A stretch of DNA of 64,000 nt from Meghimatium bilineatum. Its lineage: Eukaryota; Mollusca; Gastropoda; Stylommatophora; Philomycidae. The stretch lies in contig CM067299.1 of NCBI GenBank assembly GCA_034231615.1, forward strand, positions 11,833,863 through 11,897,862. Reading direction: 5' to 3'. The notes under the pieces are model-generated. The model ran no database searches, had not been told where the DNA came from, and was given only the letters and a program-made list of their open reading frames with translations. Each line of letters starts with the position of its first letter. Within the stretch, counting starts at the first letter, position 1. Of the stretch, positions 55,775-64,000 are shown in pieces. A program made the translations under genes and the position numbers.

Positions 55775-56245
55775 CTCTCATATATTTGGACTGTACTCGT
55801 ACATTCAGTATTATATTTGGACTGTACTCGTACATTCAGTATTATATGTGGACTGTACTCACACATTCAGTATTACACGTGGACTTTACTCACACGTTAA
55901 GTAGTACATGTGGACTGTACTCACATATTCAGTAGTAGATGTGGATTGTAATCACACATTCAGTATTATATATGGGCTGTACTAACACACTCAGTATTAT
56001 ATGTGGGCTGTGCTGACACATTCCGTATTGCTTGTGCGCTCTGCTCACACACTCAGTATTACGCGTGGGTAGTGCTCATACACTCAGTATTACGCTTGGG
56101 TAGTGATCATACACTCAGTATTACGCGTGGGTAGTGCTCATACACTCAGTATTACGCCTGGGTAGTGCTCATACACTCAGTATTACGCGTGGGTAGTGCT
56201 CATACACTCAGTATTACGCGTGTGTAGTACTCGTATACTCACTGC
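55775..56245. repeat. Minisatellite, ~31-bp unit, ~15 copies
   Basis: ggactgtactcacacattca, gtattatatgt on the left grades into actcagtattacgcgtgggt, agtgctcatac on the right, where it is most uniform. Confidence 0.95.
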
Positions 56246-56329
56246 TTGAACATTTTTGAGAATCTCTACTTTAATGAATTTGCTGCACGTGTTATGGTAA
56301 TAACATCTCCAATACAAACTTACTTTATT

Positions 56330-56480
56330 TTCTGTCCTTCGTTGGTAACAGTTTATTACAAGTGGCTTGTCTTGTGATATATACATTTCTGTCCTTCTTT
56401 GTTAACATTTTTTTACATTTGGTTGTCTTGTGTATATACTTTTCTGTCCTTCTTTGGTATCAGTTTATTACAAGTGGCTT
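56330..56480. repeat. Short ~60-bp repeat, ~2.5 copies, interrupted by a LINE
   Basis: tttctgtccttctttggta, cagtttattacaagtggctt. The sequence just right of the LINE (tctcttgatattacttttct, 56983) looks like the continuation of a unit (tcttgtgatatatac). Confidence 0.75.
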
Positions 56481-56486
56481 GATAAA

Positions 56487-56982
56487 GATAAAGAGCTTTC
56501 CCAGCTCTCACAACCATATGGTAGCGTAATTCCGGTGCTATCATATGGATGTGAGAGCTGGAAAAGCTCTTTATCTTCAGAAAAGAAATTACTGAGTTTC
56601 GAGAACAAATGTCTTCATAGGATAACTAACACCTATTGGAGTGAGTTCAAATCGAATGATAAAATCAGAGAAGAGACACATCAAAATTTCATCACAGATG
56701 TTATCAGAAAACGCCGTTGGTCCTGCATCGGGCATGTCCTACGCACAGACACCAACAGAATACACCACCAATCCCTTGAATGGATACCTACAGACAAAAG
56801 AGCAAGGGGTAGACCAAAAGAAACACTCAGAAGAACAATACTTAGAGAAAGTAAAACAACCAATATTCATACTATTCAAGAACTGCACCGAATAGCTCTG
56901 AACAGACAGAATTGGAGAGATCTGATCTCTGCTCTGTGCGCAAACTTCAGCGCAAAAGGAAAATGAATGAATGAATGAATGT
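56487..56982 (+). pseudogene. LINE family B copy with 5' fold-back inversion
   Basis: 56537-56960 is an open reverse-transcriptase C-terminal fragment. It includes VIPVLSYGCESW, SEKKLLSFENKCLHRITNTY, VIRKRRWSCIGHVLR, the LEWIPTDKRARGRPKET block and a QNWRDLISALCANFSAKGK end, followed by a (TGAA)n tail. No catalytic YADD region is included. The first 39 bp (56487-56525) are an inverted copy of 56537-56575 with three differences, producing a hairpin at the 5' end. The ORF start at 56430 lies in flanking repeat and is not native. Confidence 0.9.
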
Positions 56983-56984
56983 CT

Positions 56985-57380
56985 CTTGATATTACTTTTC
57001 TTGAGCGTCACGAATAATGTCTTTCGATAACGAGGGAAAGTGGATAAGGGGGGGGGGGCTTTACTAAAAGAACATACATCCTAGACAATTTTCTTGGGGG
57101 TCTCCATACGTAGTGATAAAGCCGTTCGTCGTGTCTTGGTGGAGGGGGGGGGGATCTCTCGTACGTATTGGTTAAGCCGTTCGCCATTTGCTTAATAGAA
57201 CGCGGTTCAGATTCCGTCCGCCTTAGTCGTCTTCTTTATACAGTGGATTTCTTCGGCAATCTCTGTGTAGTATCACTTGAAGATACAGAGTTACGTGCTA
57301 TGAGTAGTACTCTCAGCCGTTTGCGTGCCTCTTCGTTGAGAAGGATGGAGGACACATGGGGTAAATAATGAGGTTATTCC
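56985..57380. other. Mostly unique; possible SINE head
   Basis: G-runs at 57047-57058 and 57143-57153. 57165-57215 has ttggttaagccgttcgcca and ggttcagattccg, spaced like tRNA A and B boxes, but no other copy is in the window. Confidence 0.4.
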
Positions 57381-57384
57381 TCTC

Positions 57385-57590
57385 ACCTTATCAACCTCTC
57401 CACCGTATCAACATCTCCACCTTATCAACGTCTCCATGGTATCAACCTTTACACCTTATCATCCTCTCCACCGTATCAACCTCTCACCGTATCAACCACT
57501 CGACCTTATCAACCTCTCCACCGTATCAACCTTTCCACCTTATCAATCTTATCAACTTCTTCCCCTTATCAGCCTTTCAACCTAATCCTT
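57385..57590. repeat. ~23-bp TATCAACCTCTCCACC minisatellite
   Basis: Repeated ttatcaacctctccaccg, tatcaacc units, about ten, degenerate. Confidence 0.9.
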
Positions 57591-57594
57591 CATT

Positions 57595-57910
57595 TCCTTG
57601 AAAAAGTTTTTTGAGGAACCATTAAAGATGGGGGAGGATAGTCGCTGTGTGACGTTTTTAAGGACAATCATCTGAGTACTCCCGGCAAACACCCTCGTGC
57701 TCAGTCTCCCACAGATGATGACGAAGTGTATGAATACTGATGATTCCTGTGGCCTGCCGGTTAAACATTCTTCTGGTACCTCCCTGCAGGCATCGAGTTC
57801 CTACTACTACCACACTTACTACCAAATTATTCAAATGCCATCCTTCAAATGCCAACTATAGTGTCCGCATCAAGGCCAGACAGTCGCTAGTATAGAAGAG
57901 AAGACCTACG
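57595..57910. other. Unique sequence
   Basis: Nothing recognised. Confidence 0.35.
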
Positions 57911-57917
57911 TTCAGAA

Positions 57918-58020
57918 AGTAAATACGCCTTCTTTCGTTACGTTTTTTATTATTGTCTTGTTTTCGTTGGTCACTAGTTATATACCTGGAGCTGCTCGCC
58001 AAAAATAGCCTATGCCCACA
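57918..58020. mobile_element. MITE half-copy next to LINE C
   Basis: cagaaagtaaatacgccttc, tttcgttacgtt, ttggtcactagttatata and gccaaaaatagcc match other MITE copies. The right half is missing and LINE C sequence follows at about 58060. Confidence 0.65.
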
Positions 58021-58059
58021 AATATAATCAAACTCAGATATAATCAAACTACTGGAAAA

Positions 58060-58228
58060 CATGCCACAAATGACCATGACACAGAGACATAACGGTTATA
58101 AAGCCAGAGGCAGACCATGTAAAAGATGGATCACAGAAATCAAAGAAGCCACAGGAACAAGCTTACACACAGCACACAAGAAGGCCATCTCCAGAGAACT
58201 CTTCTACCCGTGACGCCGCAAGGCAAAC
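58060..58228 (+). mobile_element. LINE family C, 3' end fragment
   Basis: Decodes to RHNGYKARGRPCKRWITEIK, EATGTSLHTAHKKAISRELF; a stop follows at tga 58212. The basic RGRP-x-KRW stretch marks a non-LTR reverse-transcriptase tail. It runs directly into (GATA)n. Confidence 0.78.
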
Positions 58229-58242
58229 ATTGGTCACAGCGT

Positions 58243-58309
<67 letters not shown>

Positions 58310-58341
58310 TATAGATAGATAGATAGATAGATAGATAGATT

Positions 58342-58413
<72 letters not shown>

Positions 58414-58441
58414 TATAGATAGATAAATAGATAGATACATT
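58229..58441. repeat. (GATA)n microsatellite, ~53 units
   Basis: A nearly pure GATA run with a few changes, immediately at the 3' end of LINE C. Minus-strand Ser/Ile/Tyr/Leu ORFs are artefacts. Confidence 0.98.
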
Positions 58442-58444
58442 GAT

Positions 58445-58690
58445 AAACTGGAAAACCAACCTTATAGGTTATCTGTGAATAGATTTCTAGTACTTCATTG
58501 ACAGAAACGATCCATGAGGAGCACAGGAAGCAGTGTCATCACATGTGACATGCTTCGTAGTAAAACATGTCATGTTATAATTCCCATGGGAGAAGAAAGA
58601 AACCCCCCCCCTTCTATTTATACACCCCCCCATATACAGTCTATATTCTGTTGAATGGTGCTGATGTGTGTTTCATTTACCTTGACTCAT
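58445..58690. other. Unique sequence with C-runs
   Basis: Nothing recognised beyond C-runs at 58603-58610 and 58625-58630. Confidence 0.35.
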
Positions 58691-58859
58691 TCGTTTTAGC
58701 CGTGTAGCGATGACTGTTTCCTGTTGTGTGACTGATCACGGTTATTTCATGCCACGTGACAATTGTTATATTATGACTCACGCGTATGATTATTTCACGC
58801 AACGTGACACGATGGTAATTCCCTGTCGTGTTATAATGATTATTACACAAAGTGTAACA

Positions 58860-59165
58860 ATTGTTATATTATGTCTCACGAATATGTTATATTATATTAT
58901 GTCTCACGAATATGTTATATTATATTATGTTTCACGAATATGTTATATTATATTATGTCTCACGAATATGTTATATTATATTATGTCTCACGAATATGTT
59001 ATATTATATTATGTCTCACGAATATGTTATATTATATTATGTCTCACGAATATGTTATATTATATTATGTCTCACGAATATGTTATATTATATTATGTCT
59101 CACGAATATGTTATATTATATTATGTCTCACGAATATGTTATATTATATTATGTCTCACAAGTAT
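58860..59165. repeat. Minisatellite, 28-bp unit, ~11 copies
   Basis: tgttatattatattatgtct, cacgaata. Three plus frames are open at once (104-161 codons), each with the same repeated peptide in a different phase, because three units equal 84 bp. Confidence 0.96.
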
Positions 59166-59459
59166 GGCTATTTCAAGACATATAACGGTGGATAATTCCT
59201 GCCGTGTGATTAAGCTATTTCCTGAAGCCTAACAATGATTATTTTCTGGCTCATGACTATGGCTAATTCACGCAACGTGACAACTGATATTTTCTTTCTT
59301 GTAATTATGATAATATAACTTAGTTAGACAAAAAACATTTCATGAATCTTGTCTTTGATTCTTTATTTAGTGTGGCTAATTTTTACTGTGTGTTTGAGGT
59401 TAATTCATACTGCATGTCAAATGCTATTGACAGCCACGCAATTGTGGTTAGTTGATGAA

Positions 59460-59775
59460 ACATTGTACTAATTATTTCATGACACATGAATATGATTTCT
59501 TCCTGACACATGCATATGATTTCTTGATGACACATGAATATGATTTCTTGATGACACATGAATATGATTTCTTCATGACACATGAATATGATTTCTTCAT
59601 GACACATGAATATGATTTCTTCATGACACATGAATATGATTTCTTCCTGACACATGAATATGATTTCTTCATGACACATGAATATGATTTCTTCATGACA
59701 CATGAATATGATTTCTTCATGACACATGAATATGATATCTTCATGACACATGAATACGATTTCTTCATCCATCAT
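59460..59775. repeat. Minisatellite, 24-bp unit, ~12 copies
   Basis: cacatgaatatgatttcttc, atga. Both strands open (121 plus, 130 minus codons) because the period is a multiple of three. Confidence 0.96.
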
Positions 59776-60244
59776 GACTTCTGTGTATTACTTGGCGTTG
59801 ATTACAATATTTTCTGAGAATGGTTATTTCATGCCTGGTTGCGGGGATAATTTCATGTCGCTATTTAGCGATTATGGCATGCGTCAGAATTGCGATTACT
59901 GCCTGTCATTGAGTAATTATTTGATTCCATACGAGCGTCAGTATATCAGGATATGCGACTGTGATTATTGCATGCTTGAAAATATGTTTGTAATATCACT
60001 ACGGACTACTGTTCTATGTTCGTATGACTGATCAGTCGACACCTTCGTACTCTGATTAATTCACGCAGTCCTTAGACGCGACATTTTGATGTCTCGTGAG
60101 TGCGGATATCTCATTTCTCATTTACGCGGTTACGTCATGCCTCATTAGGGCAATTATTTATTGCCCCATGAGTGATAATTTTTAAGGCTCATGATTGTGA
60201 TTATTTCATGCCGAATGATTGCCGAGTATTCATACCTGTTGGTA

Positions 60245-61118
60245 AAGCGATTCTTCAGAATTGAGTCTCGCTGATCCAGAATAGTCTTATCTTGTCTGAT
60301 CCAACTCTTTACGTGCTTGCCGTTGGCTCGGTATGCAAAGTTTACACAGAGTAACTAATGAACTAATTATCAGTCACATCAACCACGACCATCAGATCAG
60401 CTTGTATGAATATTGTAAAAAAAATACTTGTCTTGACAATAGTTTTTCCTGACTAGTGACAGATTTTGTCTCAGGTACATTGGTTTTTGTATTTATGACT
60501 TGAGTGCTTGTCGCTGATATTTTGTGTCTAGTCGACGTGGAACGTTCCAGAACACTTTTATATCAAAACACCACCCAGACGTTTCTGTTCAAGCTGTTGT
60601 CAATCATCAGAAAGTAGACTAGTTGTATAACTCCACTTGAAATTGTCTAGACATGACAGAGTCGCAGACCACCTTGTCTTAGCAAGTCCTTCTCTAATTA
60701 TCATGATATCTAGTATATCATGTATTATAAATATCGGTATATCATGGTGTAGTATATCATGATTGCTGATTTTACACAACGTTACTTAATCTTGGCTGAT
60801 CCGATGTTTCCGGTACTTTTCCTGAACCAGCGACACAAATTATTCGCAAAGTGTCCAAAAATCAAAGGCATGAGTCAAGTTTAATAATATGTACTTACAG
60901 CACGCAGAACCTATAGTCTGAAGAAGCGCTTGACCTACTCATGACCGTGAATGTTTTCATGGCTCGTGTCGTGACTCCTCATCGCGGGCACTTCGTGATG
61001 AACGCGAACAATAACTCATTCAAGCGATGCTGTTATCGTGATAGTTCGTATGTTATTTGAATAACCCGTCTTGTAAACTAAGTCTAACATTCACAATATC
61101 AATGTTTGTTTTACAAAC
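60245..61118. other. Unique sequence
   Basis: No gene or repeat recognised. Confidence 0.4.
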
Positions 61119-61121
61119 GTT

Positions 61122-61392
61122 ATTGATTACATTTACATCGGGCATGTCCTACGCGCAGACACCAACAGAATATGCCACCAGTATCTTGAATGGATAATTA
61201 CAGGCAAAAGAGCAAGGGGTAGACCAAAAGAAACACTCAGAATAAAATACTTAAAGTAATACAACCAATATTCATATTATTCAAGAATTCCACAGAATAT
61301 CTTTGAACATACAGAATTGGAGAGATCTGACCTCTGCCCTATGCGCTAACTTCAGCGCAAAATGAAAATGAATGAATGAATTGATTACGTTT
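61122..61392 (+). mobile_element. LINE family B, 3' end fragment with target duplication
   Basis: Body 61135-61379 matches family B (catcgggcatgtcctacgcg ... ctaacttcagcgc) with a (TGAA)n tail at 61364-61380. Flanks attgattacattt (61122-61134) and attgattacgttt (61380-61392) form a 13-bp target duplication with one mismatch. Several indels abolish coding. Confidence 0.9.
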
Positions 61393-61394
61393 GA

Positions 61395-62030
61395 TCACAT
61401 GGCAATTTGTAATACAAAAAAAAGAGCAGAAGAGTGGGTAACCAACTCCCTTTCAAAAAGTGTTTCTAAACAAAAATTACAGAAGAATTAAGTTCTTCTG
61501 CATAATGTATGTCCTGCGTGCTGGTCTCACGCAGCGTAAATCATCGTGGCAGTTGAAACTAATCATTGGTCACTTTCCATTCTTTGGGTCCCAAGTCAGT
61601 AAAAAAAACTTCCTATTAGTAAATGTAAACGACGTAGAACATTCTGCTGGAGGACGACGAAATTTCCCCACAAAAATGAAATAATAAATTTTATTTTGTG
61701 ACAGACGAACTTGTCCACATCCTTCTCCGCACTTACCAAAGTTGGATCTATGGTCTTGTCTTTTGAGTCAGATCAAATATTCCTCCACTATATCAACACA
61801 CACTCACATACACACGATACATCTCACTATAATACAGACTATTTCTGTTGTATTAACACAGAAATCCAGACGCATGAAGACAATAGTTAGAGTTTAAGCG
61901 TTGCAGAGGAACATGACAAACCCACAACCCTGCTTGTCGGATAGCAGATGTTTACGTACAGATCGGTGGAGTATGTCTGCAACATAGACCCCAGTATGAG
62001 TAGGAGATGTCTTTTCAAATAATTCAATAC
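61395..62030. other. Unique sequence
   Basis: A 74-codon plus ORF (61460-61684) has no domain I recognise. Confidence 0.35.
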
Positions 62031-62034
62031 ATTT

Positions 62035-62960
62035 TAGTGTTGCAGTTCTCTGTGTTAGAGTTGCAGTTCTCTGTGTGAGAGTTGCAGTTCTCTGTGTGAG
62101 AGTTGCAGTTCTCTGTGTGAGAGTTGCAGTTCTCTGGGTGAGAGTTGCAGTTCTCTGGGTGAGAGTTTCATTGCTCTGGGTGAGAGTTGTAGTGCTCTGA
62201 GAGTTGCAGTTCTCTGGGTGCGAGTTGCAGTTCTCTGGGTGAGAGTTGTAGTGCTCTGAGAGTTGCAGTTCTCTGGGTGCGAGTTGCAGTTCTCTGTGTG
62301 AGAGTTGCAGTTCTCTGTGTGAGAGTTGCAGTTCTCTGTGTGAGAGTTGCAGTTCTCTGGGTGAGTGTTGCAGTTATCTGTGTGAGAGTTGCAGTTCTCT
62401 GGGTGAGTGTTGCAGTTCTCTGGGAGAGAGTTGTAGTTCTCTGAGTGAGAGATGCAGTTCTCTGGGTGAGAGTTGCAGTTCTCTGTGTGAGAGTTGCAGT
62501 TCTCTGTGTGAGAGTTGCAGTTCTCTGGGTGAGTGTTGCAGTTCTCTGGGAGAGAGTTGTAGTTCTCTGAGTGAGAGTTGCAGTTCTCTGGGCGAGAGTT
62601 GCAGTTCTCTGGGTGAGAGTTGCAGTTCTCTGGGTGAGAGTTGCAGTTCTCTGTGTGAGAGTTGTAGTTCTCTGAGTGAGAGTTGCAGTTTTCTGGGCGA
62701 GAGTTGCAGTTCTCTAGGTGAGAGTTGTAGTTCTCTGGGAGAGAGTTGTAGTTCTCTGAGTTAGAGTTGCAGTTCTCTGGGCGAGAGTTGCAGTTCTCTG
62801 GGTGAGAGTTGTAGTTCTCTGAGTGAGAGTTGCAGTTTTCTGGGCGAGAGTTGCAGTTCCCTGGGTGAGAGTTGCAGTTCTCTGGGTGAGAGTTGCAGTT
62901 CTTTGGGTGAGAGTTGCAGTTCTCTATGTGAGTGTTGCAGTTCTCTGGGTGAGAAAAGTT
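62035..62960. repeat. Minisatellite, 21-bp unit, ~43 copies
   Basis: gagagttgcagttctctggg, t. Minus-strand ORF of 307 codons reads as NCNSHPE heptads because 21 is a multiple of three. Some units are shortened (aagtgctctgag), shifting phase on the left part. Not a gene on present evidence. Confidence 0.97.
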
Positions 62961-62964
62961 GCTC

Positions 62965-63425
62965 TTTAAGAAAAACATTAATTACCCCCCCCCCCATTGT
63001 CAACTACTCATCGCTCGTAATTTCTGAGGATCAAATAAACATATATGTATATATGCACATATGCGTATGTGTGGTGTGTGTCATTCTGTCTGTTCTCGTG
63101 TCTGTGAATAGGCTTTCTATTTATTTATTGTGTTGTGTTTTCCTTACGTTGGTCCATCCGACGATCCATTCATCTATTCGTAATTCACCTCCTCTCTTTC
63201 TCTCTGTCTTATCTTCCTATTTGCCTCTCAACTTTTTCAGTGCACGTGTTCTAAATATGTATCTTCTAGTTGTGTCCTATTTGCATTCTCTGCTTCAGGA
63301 TTCTCTACATCCTACCCATCCATTAAAATTCGTAGAATAACATGGACAGTGAAAAACGACTAATAAAGAAGTGACGCGAACATTAAACGTTGAAGATGGG
63401 TGATTCTTAAACAAAATTATAAAAA
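62965..63425. other. Unique sequence
   Basis: A plus ORF of 145 codons (62903-63340) starts in the array and then runs through T-rich sequence. No domain recognised. Confidence 0.35.
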
Positions 63426-63429
63426 GGCT

Positions 63430-63680
63430 GACATTTTGTTTGCAATATAGAGATATAACAGTATGGAGAAATTAATAATGGAAGGTATGGTTGCTGGAAG
63501 CAGGGGTAAGGGCCGTCCAAGACGACGATGGATAGGAAACATATAAGATTGTTTAAACATGCCCTTCACTGCGGCAGATCAACTCGTGGAGGATCGCGAG
63601 GGGTTACGAACTTCCAGAAAAAAGGCTACGTCCTGGAAAGAATATGTCATCTGAAGAATAAGTCCTATTATTTTGTCTCT
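63430..63680 (+). mobile_element. LINE 3' end fragment (another family)
   Basis: Decodes to SMEKLIMEGMVAGSRGKGRP, RRRWIGNI, a stop, then FTAADQLVEDREGLRTS. The pattern KLI-x-G-x-(V)-x-G-x-RGRGRP-RRRW ... VEDRE is the C-terminal tail of non-LTR reverse transcriptases. The different-frame ORF 63528-63788 is a shadow. Confidence 0.8.
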
Positions 63681-63689
63681 CTATCAGAA

Positions 63690-64000
63690 CGCTGTACTGC
63701 GGCCTTGATGAGATTTGAAATACAGAAATATTTATCAAGAACGCCGGACTGGCTGTGTAGATATGTTAAGCTGCAACTAGAAGAATAAGTCTAGATATTA
63801 CTGTATGTGGTCGCTCTCAAATACCCAACACGAAATTTCATTTTTGTGTCATACATCGTCAAGTACTTTGTGCTAACATTTAAGATGCGTCCTATAAGAT
63901 TAGCACATCCGATTTTGGCATGACTTAAATTCGGACAGACTTCCCTAGATAAATCCTGGGTTCAGCCTGAGTTCTATTTAACCATATTCGATTGGTTTGC
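63690..64000. other. Unique sequence to window end
   Basis: Nothing recognised. Confidence 0.35.

Larger units (their letters stand above)
58690..60240. repeat. Decayed minisatellite field (~25-28 bp) containing two fresh arrays
   Basis: Throughout, phrases such as gattatttcatgcc, cacgcaacgtgacaa and tgactatggctaattcacg recur at about 25-28 bp with heavy divergence. The homogeneous arrays at 58860-59165 and 59460-59770 lie inside this field. Confidence 0.7.

Noticed and set aside
58710-59232. Three overlapping ORFs of 104-161 codons
   Set aside because: The same peptide repeat appears in all three frames because three 28-bp units make 84 bp; not coding.
62055-62978. 307-codon minus-strand ORF of NCNSHPE heptads
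   Set aside because: It follows a 21-bp satellite exactly, its alternative frame is also open with another heptad, and there is no signal, domain or exon context.

Overview
This is a eukaryotic, AT-rich, intergenic-type window. I found no conserved host protein-coding gene, rRNA, functional tRNA, operon or CRISPR array. Nearly everything recognisable is transposable-element debris or tandem repeat. The mix suggests an invertebrate, perhaps a mollusc-like lophotrochozoan: several non-LTR LINE families with 3' microsatellite tails, tRNA-derived SINEs, short hAT and MITE elements, and dozens of 20-60 bp minisatellites. The taxonomic guess is weak and rests on general repeat character only. A run of 100 Ns at 40020-40119 marks a scaffold gap.

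The most informative element is an almost complete 3.6 kb non-LTR retrotransposon on the minus strand (25086-28698). It has a 10-bp target-site duplication, an apurinic-type endonuclease ORF (27492-28382) and a reverse-transcriptase ORF with an intact YADD (25187-27466). A C2H2 zinc finger lies just past the RT stop in another frame. It is inserted inside an older MITE whose halves flank it. A second, 5'-truncated LINE (14851-16074) sits inside a minisatellite. Both LINEs lose frame at a run of seven A where six would keep the frame. Other LINE 3' fragments belong to at least six families (called A-F and others here). One (56487-56982) starts with a 39-bp fold-back inversion and one (42115-42995, minus) has lost its catalytic aspartates.

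Non-autonomous elements include four recognisable hAT copies (4765-4956, 31278-31584, 37649-37810, 39321-39485), three of them with 8-bp target duplications, plus a decayed one at 16125-16805. There is also a TIR-bearing MITE family with about eight copies or half-copies, tRNA-headed SINEs, a GAA-tailed dispersed repeat (five copies), and five copies of a motif resembling half a hammerhead ribozyme of the kind known in Penelope-like elements.

Layout: 1-9.7 kb, LINE/SINE fragments and short minisatellites; 9.7-12 kb, LINE A copy, a 27-bp array and a 24-bp array; 12-19 kb, mostly unique sequence with the nested LINE A; 19-22.1 kb, five minisatellites and a LINE tail; 22.4-25 kb, SINE and MITE; 25-28.9 kb, nested LINE-in-MITE; 29-32.8 kb, unique sequence with a LINE tail and hAT; 32.8-36.2 kb, two large arrays; 36.5-40 kb, MITE, a GC-richer stretch (possible promoter) and hAT in (AT)n; 40-49 kb, LINE B, TTTAC/GTAAA low-complexity tracts and small repeats; 49-53 kb, SINEs; 53.6-56.3 kb, a 1.9 kb 29-bp array and a 31-bp array; 56-64 kb, LINE B/C tails, a GATA array, a decayed minisatellite field and a 0.9 kb 21-bp array.

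Most open reading frames over 60 codons here come from tandem arrays whose period is a multiple of three, or are chance ORFs. I saw no evidence of an undescribed functional system. The items most worth checking are the LINE homopolymer lesions, the nested insertions, the ribozyme-like motif and the candidate promoter near 37.0-37.4 kb.
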